64,000 nt of DNA from Hydra vulgaris. Lineage: Eukaryota > Cnidaria > Hydrozoa > Anthoathecata > Hydridae. The first letter of the stretch is position 1, and every line of letters starts with the position of its first letter. The stretch spans positions 35,716,501 to 35,780,500 of the forward strand of contig NC_088921.1 of assembly GCF_038396675.1 (NCBI RefSeq), written 5' to 3'. The notes beneath the pieces were generated by a model. It searched no databases and was not told the DNA's origin. It worked only from the letters and a program-made list of their open reading frames with translations. Positions 1 through 12,700 of the stretch are shown one piece after another. The position numbers were made by a program, and so were the translations under genes.

Positions 1-1440
1 GTTATTTATCTTTAACTTCAAAAAATTTAAAATGACACTAATATTTCTGGTAAATTTTGTTTTTGCAAATTTTATCTTTTAGGAGTTTTACCGTTGTCAC
101 ATAATCTAGATGAAGACAATATATTTAAAGAAGACTTCAGAAACTTAATAAAGATAATAATATTAATGTTGATTAAGGTAGGTGACTATTAATGAACAGG
201 GGGCATGTGTGCATTTGGTTCATTTAAATATTATGTATATTTTATATTTATATTTATTACCTATATTTGAGTGTATATTAGTCTAATTTATCTTAAAACA
301 GGATATTTGCACTTTAACAAGCAACAAAACCTAAATGAGATGGTTTCGAATCAACCTTTAAAGATTTCTATATTTATAAGCAAAAATCAATTAAGAGAGG
401 ATTTACATCCTGGTACAAATGCTAATGAAAATACTTGTGAATACTCGGGCTTCTGGGTCTTTCCAAAGTAATAACTTATTTGCATTTAATTTAAAAGTTT
501 ATAATATTTAAAAAGTACAATAGTATATTTGATGATTTATGTTTCTTAATGGGTTTCATAAATTCTTAAAGGGCGTCTCTTATTTAGGTTGAAGTTGGTG
601 GCTCTGAAAAACAATTTGAAAAGAAGAATGAAGGGTTGATTCCGTTTAAATGTACAGACACAAACAAGCGTGATTAATATGGAAAAAATCAATTTTACTC
701 TTCCATCGAATCATTACTCTGGTTTTTTCAAACAGTATTTTTTATAGTGCATTTATTTAGATAAAATACAAAACAATAGACTAAGATAATCATTTATTTT
801 GTTATTTATTATAAAACTTGTTTTTTTTTTTAAAATAGATTAAGGCGAATCATCAAAAACCATTACCAATACAGATCGACCAAAAAATCAGACAAACGAA
901 ACTTCTCCCGTGGATGATGCCATGTTTTAGCGTAAAATGATTGTCACACCATTACATAAAAAGAAATTTGGGCTACTGCAATAGTTTTTAGATAAAGATT
1001 TGAATGAAATTAAATTTGAACAGGTTACCTCAATTGAAGAATTAGTAAAGTTAGAGATCCGACTTTTAAGAAAAATTAAAAAGAACATTTGATGCTACTG
1101 GAATTGTTTGTAAAAATGCGAAAGCGTATTGTTATACGATTTTAGATTTTATAATGACGTAAGAGGCGATCAATCGAAATTAAATATTATGTATGGTAAC
1201 CATGTGCCAAGCGTCTTTTATTAGCTTATTTTTAATGATTTGGTTTTTTATTTCTTTGTTTATTTTTTCTTTGTAGTATTATTGTAAAATAATTTACCTT
1301 AAAAAACAAAAATAAAACAACTAAATTGTCGTAAATATAATGTAGTATATATAAAAAAAAGTTTAAACGGTTTAAAGCTATACGTGTCTAACAAAACCTA
1401 CGTATTTTTGGTTTATCATTAAACCGTGCTGAACAGCTGT

Positions 1441-1479
1441 TAGTTCAGGCATAAATTTGGAAAACTTATGCCTGAACTA
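1441..1479. repeat. Perfect inverted repeat (14-bp arms)
   Basis: The arm TAGTTCAGGCATAA (1441-1454) is repeated as its exact reverse complement at 1466-1479 with an 11-base loop. It would form a hairpin in either strand. No function is evident. Confidence 0.8.
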
Positions 1480-1544
1480 ACTTATGACGTTAACTAAAGT
1501 TTCCGTTTGGAAACTTTATTAAATGCCGTAAGTCCGTTTTAAAC

Positions 1545-1740
1545 TATAGAAAACACAAATTTAAAACCTCATAAAACACGAGTTTAGAACCTCAAAACAC
1601 GTATTTAAAACATAAAAATACTCGTGTTTGAAACCTTAGAAAACACGTGTAAAACTCCAGTTAAACTTCCCGTGAAATCCACGTGTTTTTGGTTTACGCC
1701 TGGATCGTAACAAACACGTGTTTATACGGGTTTTAAATCC
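1545..1740. repeat. Block of repeated CACGTG-type palindromes
   Basis: About 200 bases carry many near-copies of AAACACGTGTTT and AACACGAGTTT in both orientations. The pattern resembles the subterminal motif arrays of MITEs. Related ends (ATGTATGGTAAC near 1191 and GCAACCATACATGATG near 1782) could be the inverted termini of one ~600-bp non-autonomous element, but this is not proven. Confidence 0.4.
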
Positions 1741-2008
1741 GAGATTAAAACCAGATGTGCCGTCTTTAGTTTTAAGTAATAAGCAACCATACATGATGTC
1801 AAACTATTTAAAAGGTTAGAAGAAAAATTAATATCTTTGTTACAATTACGCTGATTAACAAATAAATTTTTTGTTGTTGAAATCTTGTTAACTAGCACAA
1901 ATTAAATATGTTGATTTCAAATATGTAAACCATTTCTTTCTATCCCCCTCAGTTTTTGAAATATAGGCATAACGCATTTATGCATATTAAATCAATTTTA
2001 ATATAATA

Positions 2009-3505
2009 CAGTGGTTTTTATAAATTTAGACGCACTCATTTTTTGTACATATATGTAAAAAAATACTTAAAATAATAATAAAATAAAAGTGCTACCGCTA
2101 TGTTTGATATATAATTTAATAGAGGAAGTGAAACTCTATTATAGAGTACCTTAATTTTTTTTACAGGATGTTTATTACTCATTCTATACCAATTAACACA
2201 AAAAAGTTTATTGATAAGCTTGATTTTATTTTATTCATAAATTTAGACGCACAACCGAAAAAGTCTAATATCTTGTTAATTGATAGTTAATTAGTAGTTT
2301 ATTTCCTATATTTCTCATTAATAGGCCTAAATTAATTGATTTTGTCAAAAAACCTTGTATCAATATAACTTACCTGGAATTAGTTAATCATTATTTAATA
2401 AATAAACAAAAAATAAGTTAGTTTTGCGCTAAATAGACGCAAAAAATGGGCAAAAGACGTGCCACTCAAGGTGAAAGATGGCAAATTTTTGCTCACATCA
2501 AAGAAGGAACCAAAAGTAATAAAGAAATCGCCAGGTCAATTGGAGTTTCTGAGAAATGCAAAACTTTCTTCACACTGGTGGTGCCAGTGAGAAAACGAGG
2601 CCAGTTAGACCCTTGTCAACCACCAGAAAGGACGATAGTGCCCTTTTTAGAGCTGTCAGAGCTAATCCAATAATTAGTAACAAAGAATTGACCACAGAAT
2701 TCAATACAACGCGAAATACATCTATTTTTTTAAAAGCACAGTCCGCCGAATACTTATCAAATACAAGATTGGAGTCTACTCTGCTTTGAAGAAACCGCTC
2801 CTGCGTCCATATGATAAACAAAGAAGACTAAAATTGTGTTGTGAAAGAAGGTATTGGATAATAGAATAATGGAAAAACATTATGTGGAGTGATGAGAGTA
2901 ACTTTGAGCTTTTCCATCGCAAATCATAACAGTCAAAAGAATGGCTCACGAAAAGTATTACGCCAGGTACATTAGACCGACTGTACAAAATGGAGGAGGC
3001 TCGATAGGAATCTGGTCATGCTTTAATTACAAAGGTGTTAGTATGTGCCAAACATACACCGGAAGAATCAACTCCAGAATATACGTAGAAGTACTGGAAA
3101 ACAAGCTAATTCCATCAATTGACCTGGTTATGCTCAATGATAAACCATGGAAACTTCAACAAGATGGCGCTACTACACATACTGCACACTATACAAAGGA
3201 GTGGTTAAACGATAATAATATGAAGACAATACCGTGGCCTCCATACTCACCTGATTTGAACCTAATTGAAAACATTTGGGCTTGGATTGACCGTAAATTG
3301 GCAAAGGTTAAAATTTCCACACTTGGCCAGCTGAAGGACATCTTTAAGGAGACCTGGTATAGGGTCCCAGAAGCGATGTGCAAAAATCTTGTTGAGCCTA
3401 TGCCTAGAAGATTTCTTAGTTGTATTAAAGCAAAAGGCGGATACACAAAATATTGATTGGTTCATAAATTACGCCTCCTATTGTATCGCGCGTTTAAATT
3501 TATGA
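2009..3505 (+). mobile_element. Tc1/mariner element, right end eroded
   Basis: The left end reads TA then CAGTGGTTTTTATAAATT, typical of a Tc1 element next to its TA target. The motif ATAAATTTAGACGCAC occurs at the outer left end (~2020) and again inside (~2238). A reverse-complement relative (GCGTTTAAATTTATGAAT) lies near 3490. A motif present twice at the left end recalls the inverted-repeat/direct-repeat termini of some Tc1 elements. The matching right terminus is not recognisable, so the end is approximate. Confidence 0.7.
2446..3456 (+). pseudogene. Tc1-like transposase, frameshifted
   Basis: This is the DDE transposase that would have moved the surrounding Tc1 element. The N-terminus begins MGKRRATQGERWQIF, a helix-turn-helix start of Tc1 type, and a GRP-like linker lies near 2600. 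The catalytic residues are recognisable: Asp in WSDESNFELF (~2890), Asp in LQQDGATTHTA (~3165) and Glu in SPDLNLIENIW (~3260), the DD34E spacing of Tc1. The reading frame shifts near 2555-2575 and again between ~2760 and 2930, with stops, so the protein cannot be made. The last 171 codons (2941-3456) are open. Family assignment is firm, and inactivity is read directly from the sequence. Confidence 0.85.
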
Positions 3506-4054
3506 ATAATTTTTTTTGTCTTATTTTTTTAATACCATGTAGTGGTACCTAATTATTACTTAGTATTTGTATTTTTTTTGTAATTTTTTTTTAAATTTTG
3601 TATTCTGTATGTATTTATCTAATAAATAGAAAAAAAATAAACCAAAATCATTATTGTTTTATCGAGAAAAAACTAAAAACTCCTATTCTCAAATAATACA
3701 TGGAAATCTTTATAGTGACATTACTATAATGATTTACATGTATTATTTATTATAATTTTAAGCAATTTAAGTTATTAATATATCATTAATCTTATATTTT
3801 GTTTTTTATAAGTTAAGTAAAATATTATAATTGCTTTAAGTAATTTGTTTAACTTCGTGATTATAAATTTAAAGCTAATTAAATCCTAATTAAATCCATC
3901 CTAGTAGCTAATTAAATTAAATCCTAGTATCTAATTAAATCCTAAAAATGGTTTTTAACTATAACTGTATTATATATAAACTTTTTTTTATTTTTAAATT
4001 CGATTAAAGACAAAAAAAAGCACCATTTTTTTATATTAAAAATAAGGTTTAATG
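3506..4054. other. AT-rich spacer with short tandem repeats
   Basis: No gene is seen. Positions ~3870-3948 contain an imperfect array of AGCTAATTAAATCCTA-like units. The rest is AT-rich spacer between the Tc1 element and the minus-strand pseudogene. Confidence 0.5.
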
Positions 4055-5736
4055 TTAATAAATATTGTTTGGTTTAAATTTTTTGGCTTTAGATTTGTGA
4101 CGAACGTTCGGCAAATTGCGTTGAAGTGTCCACCAGTAATCCGTTAACATTGTTGCACTCAAACGACCTTGATAACGCGACTCCATTACCATTATATATT
4201 GATGAAAGCGTTCACCATGTTCGTCGGTTACAGAACCAAGGTTTTCTGGAAAGAAATTAAGATGCGAGTCAAGGATGAATTTTGAGGGACATGTTGCATC
4301 CCATATCTCTATAGGCATTTATGCCATTTTTAACCACATCTTCAAAATTTACAGACTATTTCCGAGAAAATTAGCAACGACTGATTTAAATGCCAGCCAG
4401 GCATTTTTTTCAATTCCACTAAATAAATTTTCAAAGTGGATGTCAGTAAAAATCTTTTTTATTTGAGGACCTATAAATATACCTTCTTTCACCTCAGCGT
4501 CACTCAATTCAGGAAATTTGTTACGTAAGTACATAAACGACTTTGATTCATTGTGTTGCGCTTTAACAAATTTTTTTCATAAGTTGTAATTTTATATGGA
4601 GTGGTGGCATAATTATTTAATCATGTTCAACTAATGGCAATCGAAGGACATTTTTTTTCCTGGCTGCATTCTATCTCTGATTGGCCATCCTTCTTTATGT
4701 AGTATTGCTTTCTATCTCTACTGTCTCATTCACATATAAAGCAACAATACTTTGAGTAGCCTGTTCGCATTCCCATGAGAATTGTAATTACTTTTAAATC
4801 ACCACATATTCTCAAGTTATATTTACCATAATCAATTTTATTTAATAGCAGCGTCATTGTATTGTATGTTTCTTTTAGATTGGCAGAATATGCAATTGGT
4901 ACAGACGCATGTATACTTCCGCTGTGAAGCAATACTGCTTTTAAACTGCTTTTTGATGAATCAATAAATAATCTCCATTATTATATATAGAGTTCAATGC
5001 CAAGGTTTTTCATAAGATTCTCAATATCGATGCAATAACATATATTCTCATTAACTGTAAAAAACATTACCAATTTTTTGTGACGGTTTCGAAATTTAGA
5101 AATTGTTGTACCTGGTGCCCATAAGTTAAACTCTTAAAGTCGAGATCCAAGTAATTCAGCTCGGCGTTTTGTCAGCACCATGTCTCGCACAAGATCGCAA
5201 AGTTCCGCATTATTAATTAAATGGACGTTTTCGTCGTGCTTGTTGTAATCAGAGTCTGAGCTACTGACAGAAGACGCAACTTGAAGTTCGTCTAACATTT
5301 CTATATCAATATTATATTCAGTAGATGCAGTAGGTATTGGCAAAGTGGCAGGATTATGAAGTATTGGCTTTGAAACTAATGCCACTTCAGGATATTTAAC
5401 AGACAATCAAGTTTTATATGAAAATCCAGCAATGTTTACAGAACAGAAATAACAACGCGTAGTATGGTTGTTAGACTCCCCCCATATTATTGGAACACCA
5501 AACAAAAAATGGTTGTTCTTTTTTGCTTTTCTTACCCAACCACGCAAGTTGCTTGCACATGCTGAGCAGATAAATTTTGGTTAACAAGCCTTATCCAAAT
5601 GTACTTTTGAATCAAAATATTATTCATACGCTTTTTTTAGAAATGGTGTAAAGGTTTTCCGATGAGATTTGTCTGTTAGATAGCTGCTGACATAACAAAA
5701 CATATCTTTTGAATTAATACAGCCTCTGAAAGCCAT
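4055..5736 (-). pseudogene. Degenerate copy of a repeat-borne invertebrate protein family (EHGERFHQ family)
   Basis: Read on the minus strand from a plausible start MAFRGCINSKDMFCY (5736), the remains run the length of a protein family found in many copies in arthropod and cnidarian genomes and presumed transposon-derived. Landmarks in order: CSACASNLRGWVRKAK (~5560), a zinc-binding-like TRCYFCSVNIAGF (~5440), LCDLVRDMV...RRAELLGSRL (~5150), IPIAYSANLKETYNT-like and GYSKYCCFICE (~4870-4730), KEGIFIGPQIKKIF (~4480), and SVTDEHGERFHQYIMVMESRYQGR (~4200). Several stops and frameshifts, for example near 5400, 5110 and 4720, break it. The biochemical function of the family is not known to me. Identity rests on recall of the family's motifs, not on a search. 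Confidence 0.7.
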
Positions 5737-6156
5737 AATATTAACTTACAGTTCAATTTAAGTTTAAATAATGATAAAACTATGTAAACCTTTTAGAATA
5801 AATTAAAAAAATAAATAAAATACAACAAAAAATAGAAATATTTCTATGCTTAGTAAAAACATAGAAAATACAACTTTACAAGTATATCAAAAAGCTGACG
5901 TGATACAAAAAAATGGTTTTCAGATTTGAAATCAGCGCTAAAAACTACATTAGAGTATATAAACCACATATTAGATTTCCACAACTTGTTTATTAGTGTT
6001 ATCAGTTTTAATACTATCTGCAATTAAATAATTTTTAACATTATCTGGTAAACTCTGCTGTAGAAAACCAAAAAATCGTAAACTCCTGCTTAATCTTCAT
6101 GTATTGCCATTTAAACTAACACTTTTGGTGACAAAATAGCATGTTTAACACTATCA
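5737..6156. other. AT-rich spacer
   Basis: No gene or clear repeat is seen. It ends at the 8-bp target sequence of the hAT element. Confidence 0.5.
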
Positions 6157-6454
6157 GTTTCCTCAAGAGGCGGCCTTTGGGGGGGGGGGGCATTCCAGAT
6201 TTTGCCGGGGCCTCAGGATTTTTAGGGCCTCATAATTTTAAAATTTAAATATATATTTTTTAATAAAAAAATTAATATTTTTACAAAAACTCATTAGACA
6301 AACATTTTTATCAAAACTCATCAGACAGACATCTTGAAGATCCACAACCTCAAGATGGTCTTGACAATCTTCCTGCACTTGAAAATGATCCAGATACCCT
6401 ACCTCATAATCATGGAGAAGATTATCTAGGTCCAATACAGCTTGAAGAAGATCC

Positions 6455-6523
6455 AGATACACTACCTCATTATCATAGAGAAGACGATCAAGGTCTTCTC
6501 TATGATAATGAGGTAGTGTATCT
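6455..6523. repeat. Perfect inverted duplication, 31-bp arms
   Basis: Positions 6455-6485 are repeated as an exact reverse complement at 6493-6523 around the 7-base spacer GATCAAG. It lies in the 5' part of the hAT element, in sequence that otherwise reads as acidic coding sequence (repeats of DPDTLPH). Arm identity is 31 of 31, which suggests a recent templated inversion event. Confidence 0.9.
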
Positions 6524-6665
6524 CATTATCATAAGGATTTATGGCCCTCAAACCGAAGATGATCAACAGCCCCTCTATGTTCCAGAAAATAATCTTGTTG
6601 AAGAAAATATTACGTTTCCATCAACATCACAGTAAGTAGGAAATTATTTTTGTATGAAAACAGTA

Positions 6666-6957
6666 CAGTCCCTGTTATCCGTCACACGTTTATCCGAAAA
6701 GAACTTTTTTTCCCATTTTTTTATTTTTTATTTGTTATTTTACCTTTCCTTTTCATAGTTTCTATTGATATTTTGCATATTTTTGCTTTATTTTGCGTTA
6801 TTTAAATAATATAAATACGCAAAATCACATTAAGAACTGTAACCTACTTATGCATATAATTTTTTTTTTCATTCTCCATATCCTTGTTATCCGAAAATTT
6901 TTTCTCTTATCCGACACCTCTTCGTCCCCTATTAGTCGGATAATCAAGACTTTACTG
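6666..6957. mobile_element. pogo/Tigger-type MITE inside the hAT element
   Basis: The left end is TA then CAGTCCCTGTTATCCGTC. The right end, read on the other strand, is CAGTAAAGTCTTGATTATCC, followed by TA. Both ends carry the TTATCCGA repeats typical of pogo/Tigger termini. It is 292 bp long with TA duplications at 6664-6665 and 6958-6959, and has no coding capacity. Confidence 0.8.
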
Positions 6958-7004
6958 TATAAATCTTTATTCTCTTATGAAAGATCCAATTCTAATTTCC
7001 TTAA

Positions 7005-8982
7005 TTGTTGCATTTCAGAATTGAGGATCCTGCTCTTTTGCCCAAAATCTTAATGAATTCATTTAGAGAAATTCTGGTTCAACAAGGTCTTATAAAACTG
7101 AAGGAGGAAGATTTTCCAAAAGATGACCATGGACAAAAATTCTCTGTGATGTATTATAAAGGGCATTTTCCAAATGGGGAAACCTATCAAAGAAAATGGT
7201 TATTTTATTCCAAGCATTCAAACAGCATATTTTGTTTTCCTTGCAAAACATTTTCTATCGGAAAAAAGAGCACAAAATTAACTGAGAATGGATATTCTGA
7301 TTGGAAACATATAACATCAGATCTCAAGGATCATGAGAAGTCCGTAAACCACAAGGAATGCTTTATAAAGTGGATGGATTTGGCTGCAAGAATGAAGAAA
7401 AATGAGACTGTCAATGAATGCAACTTAAAAAAAAAAATCAAATTAGAAGTGGAGTATTGGCAAAACATTTTGAAGAGAATAATTTCAGTTATAAAATTTC
7501 TTGCATCTCACAATTTAGTATTCCAAGGACACACTGATAAATTATTTTCTAAAGGCAATGGAAATTTTTTGGGCTTGATTGAAATGATTTCAGAACTTGA
7601 TCCTATACTTCAAGAGCATCTAAGAAAAATTAAATCACACGAAGTAAGTGATCACTATCTTGGGAAAAACATTCAAAACCAAATTATTTAACTTTTGGGT
7701 TCAGAGATAAAGAAATCTATAATTTTAAATTGTCAAAATATTATTCAATAATTATGGATTGCAATACAGACGTAACTCACCAAGAACAATTAACCCTAGT
7801 TCTTCAATTTTACAACTGCAAGTTATTTCCAGTTGAAGAACATTTTATTGGATTTGTTGATGTAAATAGGACGACCGGTGAAGTTTTAACAAAAACTTTC
7901 CTGAAACATTTCACAGAAGCAGGTCAAGATATAATAGATTGTCAAGGTCAATCATATAATAATAAAGCAAACATGAAAGGGATTCATTCTGGAGTGCAAA
8001 AAAGAATAAGAGACATTAACCCTAGAGCGTTTTTTGTGCCATGTAGTGCCCACAGTTTGAATTTGATGGTATGTGATGCTGCAAAATCTTCTTCAAAAGC
8101 AGTGTCATTTTTTGGTTTGGTACAATAAGTTTCTAACTTTTTCTCAGGTTCTAATATCAGTGGGCCATTTGAATGAAATCAGTGCAAACTTTGACTTTGA
8201 AGCCACTGTCTGATACTCGATGGGAGTATCGAGTGGAAAGCTTAAAGACATTAAAATATGAATATTCCAAAGTTTATGATGCTCTAGTTGAAATTGCTAA
8301 CAGTTCAGAGTATGATACATCTACCAAATATCAGGCAAATAATCTTGCCTGATATTTGGTAAGCTTGAGTGTATGGTATGACATATTATTTCAAGTAAAT
8401 TTGGTCAGCAAAAAAATGCAGTCTCCAGACTATGATCTATCAACGGCACAAAGTGAAATTGACCAACTACTCAAGTATTTTAATGACTTTCGTGATAAAG
8501 GAAATAAGAATGTCAAACTTTTTGCTATGGAAATTGCAGAAAAATTATAAGTAAGTCCTCATTTTGAAGCTGAAAACACAATTCGTCCCCGAAAGAAAAA
8601 AACTCTTTTTTCCTATGAATTTGCAGATGAACCAATTTTAAATCCAGAAACACAGTATGTAGTGGAAGTTTGCAATGTACATTTAGATCAAGTGCTATCA
8701 TCTTTAACAAGTCGATTTAATCAACTGAAAGAACTTTCTGAGCTTTTTGGATTCTTATATAAAATTCCAGAAGTCACCCAAAATACTGAAGCACTTAAGA
8801 AACATAGCAAGGATTTAGAGGTTGCCTTAACTGAAGATGGACATTCAGATGTGATATCAAATCAATTATTTGATAAAATCAAAGCAATATCCAGTATGGT
8901 TCCTGGAAAATTCCTCCCTTAGGCACTGATTAAGTTTATTTTAGAAAATCACTACGAACAATATTTTCCAAATTTAGTTATA
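7005..8982 (+). pseudogene. hAT transposase with TTF-type zinc finger, N-terminal and central parts
   Basis: This is the transposase of the outer hAT element, resembling the ZMYM1-like/DUF4371 group. An intron-like TTTCAG precedes the open stretch. A TTF-type zinc finger is visible: KRWLFYSK-like, then IFCFPCKTFSIG, then SDWKHITSDLKDHEKSVNHKECF (7190-7370). The catalytic domain follows (YYSIIMDCNTDVTHQEQLTL, 7735-7795; NPRAFFVPCSAHSLNLMVCDAA, 8017-8090) and then LVSLSVWYDILFQVNL (8358-8408). Frame breaks occur near 7690, 8130-8345, 8550 and 8920. The coding sequence stops at NLV-I (8979-8982), where the Sola-like element entered. It continues at 18229 with no codon lost if one TATA copy is ignored. 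The gene is dead. Confidence 0.85.
8322..8361. repeat. Inverted duplication in the hAT coding region, 17-bp arms
   Basis: TACCAAATATCAGGCAA (8322-8338) is copied in reverse complement at 8345-8361 around ATAATC. The second copy puts a stop and a frame change into the transposase just before the LVSLSVWYDILF segment, so the inverted copy appears to be an inactivating mutation. Confidence 0.85.
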
Positions 8983-9497
8983 GGGTCATTCCACGCCAGG
9001 TGGTCCAGAGGTCCCCGCACTACCATCTCCGATTTTAATAAAATTTTGACAGTATGTTGTTAAAAATGTTTTATAAACATTGCCAAAATTTCAGATCAAA
9101 ATAATTATTATTTTGGATTTTGTGGTACTTTTTGTAAAGCTTACCCAAACATCAATATATGTCAGTAGCTAAAAATTGAATTTTTGGGGTCCTATATTTT
9201 TGCAATGAAAGGATAATATATCTTAAAAACGTGGTTTCTTAGTAAACCGAAGGTGCAGATCACAAATAATTTATTACAAGTTTCATATTATGCCTACAAT
9301 TGAGTCTATGGTTCGCCAAATATCGTCACAAACCCAACACTATAAATATTTTTTATTTATTTGTAGGATCATATCTCTAAAACTAAAGGTTTTTGAATAT
9401 TGCTATTTTTTCTAAAGGTTCTACATACTATCATAATGATATGGATTAAAAATTTGCTATTTTGAAAATTTTTCTGCTGAGTTATTCTGGAAGCTGA
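8983..9497 (+). repeat. Left inverted repeat of the Sola-like element, outer part
   Basis: It matches the reverse complement of ~17710-18228, with small differences such as GGTGGTCCAGAGGTC against a diverged segment at the right end. The match stops where the LINE begins and resumes at 13312 (GCAATATGGCG), which runs on to ~13490. Confidence 0.85.
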
Positions 9498-9518
9498 GTT
9501 ATTCTGGAAGTTATTCTG
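9477..9518 (+). repeat. 17-bp tandem repeat at the LINE 5' junction
   Basis: CTGAGTTATTCTGGAAG occurs at 9477-9493 and 9494-9510, followed by a partial third copy (TTATTCTG). The intact right repeat has only one copy, so the extra copies were made at the junction during LINE insertion. Confidence 0.8.
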
Positions 9519-9682
9519 TAAAGTATCTTAAAGGAACTGGCCTATACATAAATGAAGACTTCGCTCAAGAAACAATATATCATCGAAGAAAGCTCTGGGA
9601 AGAAGTTAAAAAACTAAGAAGCGAAGGTAAATACGCCATTTTAAAATACGATAAAATATTTACACGAGATTTTAAAAAATAG
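9519..9682 (+). pseudogene. C-terminal remnant of LINE ORF1
   Basis: The open frame ends with LKGTGLYINEDFAQE, HRRKLWEEVKKLRSEGK and YAILKYDKIFTRDFKK, then TAG. The charged pattern ending in an ILKYDKI-like motif is typical of ORF1 proteins of this type of LINE, which are RNA-binding chaperones. The start is missing because the element is 5' truncated. Confidence 0.65.
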
Positions 9683-9740
9683 CGCAACACACTTTTGTTT
9701 TACTGAGTTAAACGCGTTCTAAATTTTACATTCTAAAATA

Positions 9741-12700
9741 ATGGCAATAAAAAATAAAACAATAGATTTTGAAACGATGCGCTTTAATGTCTTTGAAACC
9801 GCGAATAATATTCTCAATGACGCTGATACGCAAATTTTTCAAACGTATAATTTTAACTCTCGATATTTTGAAACAGAAACTTTCAAAACTGAACTTGAAG
9901 CTTATAAAAATAATTTTACGATAATTCACATAAATATAAGAAGCATAAATAAAAATTTTGACAAACTTAAACATTTCCTAATTGATTGCAATTATTCATT
10001 CAGTATGATTTGCCTAACAGAAACTTGGTGTTCTGATGAATCAATCCAAAATAACTCTAACTTTCAAATTCCAAATTATAAATTATTATCTTCTGAAAGG
10101 AAAGCATACAAAAAAGGAGGAGGGATTGCAACTTATGTTCGGAATGATCAAGTGATAAAAGTGAGAAAAGATCACTCCATTTCTAACCCCGATAGTGAGG
10201 TCTTTACAATAGAGATCATCAACTCCAAATTTAAAAATATTATAGTCTCTACCTGTTATAGGCCACCTGAAGGTAATATTAAAAAATGTTCTAATTATCT
10301 AGAAGAAATTTTTCTTAAAATCAATAAAGAGCAAAAAAAGTTGTTCTGTATCGGGGACTTAAACATAGATTGTTTAAAATACAAAGAGTGTCCGATCACT
10401 AAATTATTTTTTGATAACATGTTTCAACATTGTATTTTACCAATTATTAATAAACCCACACGGGTAACCTCGAATACTATTTCTGCTATAGATAACATAC
10501 TAACAAACTCATTTCTAGATACCTCCTTAAAAGCAGGAATAATAAAAATTGATATAACAGATCATTTTCCAGTTTACTTTACAATAAAACATGATACAAA
10601 AATAAATAATAACTCGAAAAAAAAAATTTATAAAAGAAAAATAAATAAAAATTCTATTAAATGTTTTAAAGACGCACTATCGGCAGTAGATTGGGTTAAA
10701 GTGTATCAAGAATGTAACCTTGGGAACACAAACTCTGCATATAATACTTTCACAGATATTTTTCTAAAACACTATTATAATCATTTTCCAATCAAAGAAA
10801 AAGAAATAAAAGTAAAACATTTGAGCTGTCCATGGATCACCCGCGGAATCAAAAAATCTTCAAAAACTAAACAAAGACTATATGTTAAATATTTGAAAAA
10901 CAGAAATGAAGAAAACCTATCTACTTATAAACAATATAAAAATCTTTTCGAAAAAATCAGAAAACATTCTAAAAAAGTTTATTATTCTAAATTACTTCAA
11001 AAAACTAATGGAGATACCAAAAAAACATGGAACATCATGAAAGAAATAATCGGAAAAAAGTATATAAAAACAAACAGCTTACCAGATAGAATTATTATAA
11101 ATGAAATAGAACACAACGATCAGAACTCTATTGCCGAACAATTCAACAATTTCTTTGCAAATATTGGCCCTAACATGGCGTCTAAAATTCAAACCGCAAA
11201 TAACTCCTTTGAAAATTATTTTACTGATCTAAATAGCGAACTAACTTTCAACGGATTAAGCTATGAAGAACTCGAAAATGCAAAAAACTCTTTAAAAATC
11301 AACAAAGCACCAGGAATTGATGAAATTTGTAGCAATATTGTAATGAGTATCTTTCCGATAATAAAGAAACCCCTCTTCGAAATATTTAAATCTTCAATTA
11401 CAACAGGAACCGTTCCAGAGAAATTGAAAATTGCTAAAATTGTACCAATATATAAAACTGGAGAACCATACTTACTAAACAATTATAGACCAATCTCAAT
11501 TCTTCCTGTATTCTCAAAACTCCTCGAACGAATAATTTATAATAAATTATACCAATATATAACAAACAACAATATCTTAAATACAAAACAATTCGGCTTT
11601 CAAAAGCAACATGCAACCGAACATGCAATCGTAGATCTTGTAAATAGCATCAACTACTCATTTGTTAATAAAGAATTTGTTTAAGGAATCTTTATAGATT
11701 TATCGAAAGCATTCGATACTGTTGATCATGCTATCCTGCTAAAAAAATTGGAAAAATATGGCGTAAAAAATGTTGCATTACTCTGGTTTAAAAATTTTTT
11801 GCTAAACAGGCAGCAATGTGTTAATACTGATGAAAATATCTGTTCAAAATTGCTTAAGATTAAATGTGGCGTTCCCCAAGGTTCCATTCTAGCTCCCTTA
11901 TTGTTCTTAATATACATTAACGATCTTCCAAAAGTCTTAAACAAACTTGATGTAATAATGTTTGCAGATGATACTAATTTATTTTATTCATCTCAGTCTA
12001 TTGAAGAACTCTTTGAAACAACGAATATCGAACTTGAAAAACTTAATATCTGGCTAAAATCTAATAAATTATCTTTAAACACAGAAAAAACCAATTACAT
12101 TTTATTCCATCCCAACCAAAAAAGAAAAAAAATACCTAATATATTACCATTGCTAAAAATAGAAAACAAAAATATTGAAAGAGCCTCAATAACAAAATTT
12201 CTAGGTTTACTAATTGACGAAAATATTTCATGGAAAGCACACATTGACTATTTAAATACAAAAATAACCAAAAACATTGGCGTGCTATACAAAGCTAGAC
12301 CAATGTTATTCCAAGAAAATCTAAAACATCTTTATTTCTCATTTATACAGACCTATTATACATATGGTAATATAGCATGGGCAAGTACCAATAAATCCAA
12401 TTTGAAATCACTTTATCGACGTCAAAAACATGCCTTTAGAATTGTCTATAAAAAAAGACAAATTCACTCATGCTGAACCTTTGTTTAAACTCCTTAATGC
12501 ACTAAACGTCTATAGAATTAACATTTATCAAAACTTATTGTTTATGCTGAAATATAAACTCGGGCTTGTCCCATCACATTTCTCAAATGATTTCTTTAAA
12601 AGCAATAGAAATAGATATGACACTCGAGAAGTAGGAAACTTTAATATACCGTTTAGAAAAACAAAACTATCGCGTTTCACAATTTCATATCGCGGTCCCT

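Larger units (their letters stand above)
1..2008. other. AT-rich region without a recognised gene
   Basis: No intact gene is visible. Short open stretches occur (about 83-177, bounded by AG and GTAGGT, and 302-469), and 590-680 and 960-1080 can be read as broken coding sequence, but none matches a family I can name and all are interrupted. They may be exons of a decayed gene. A palindromic block lies at 1440-1740 and is listed separately. Confidence 0.4.
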
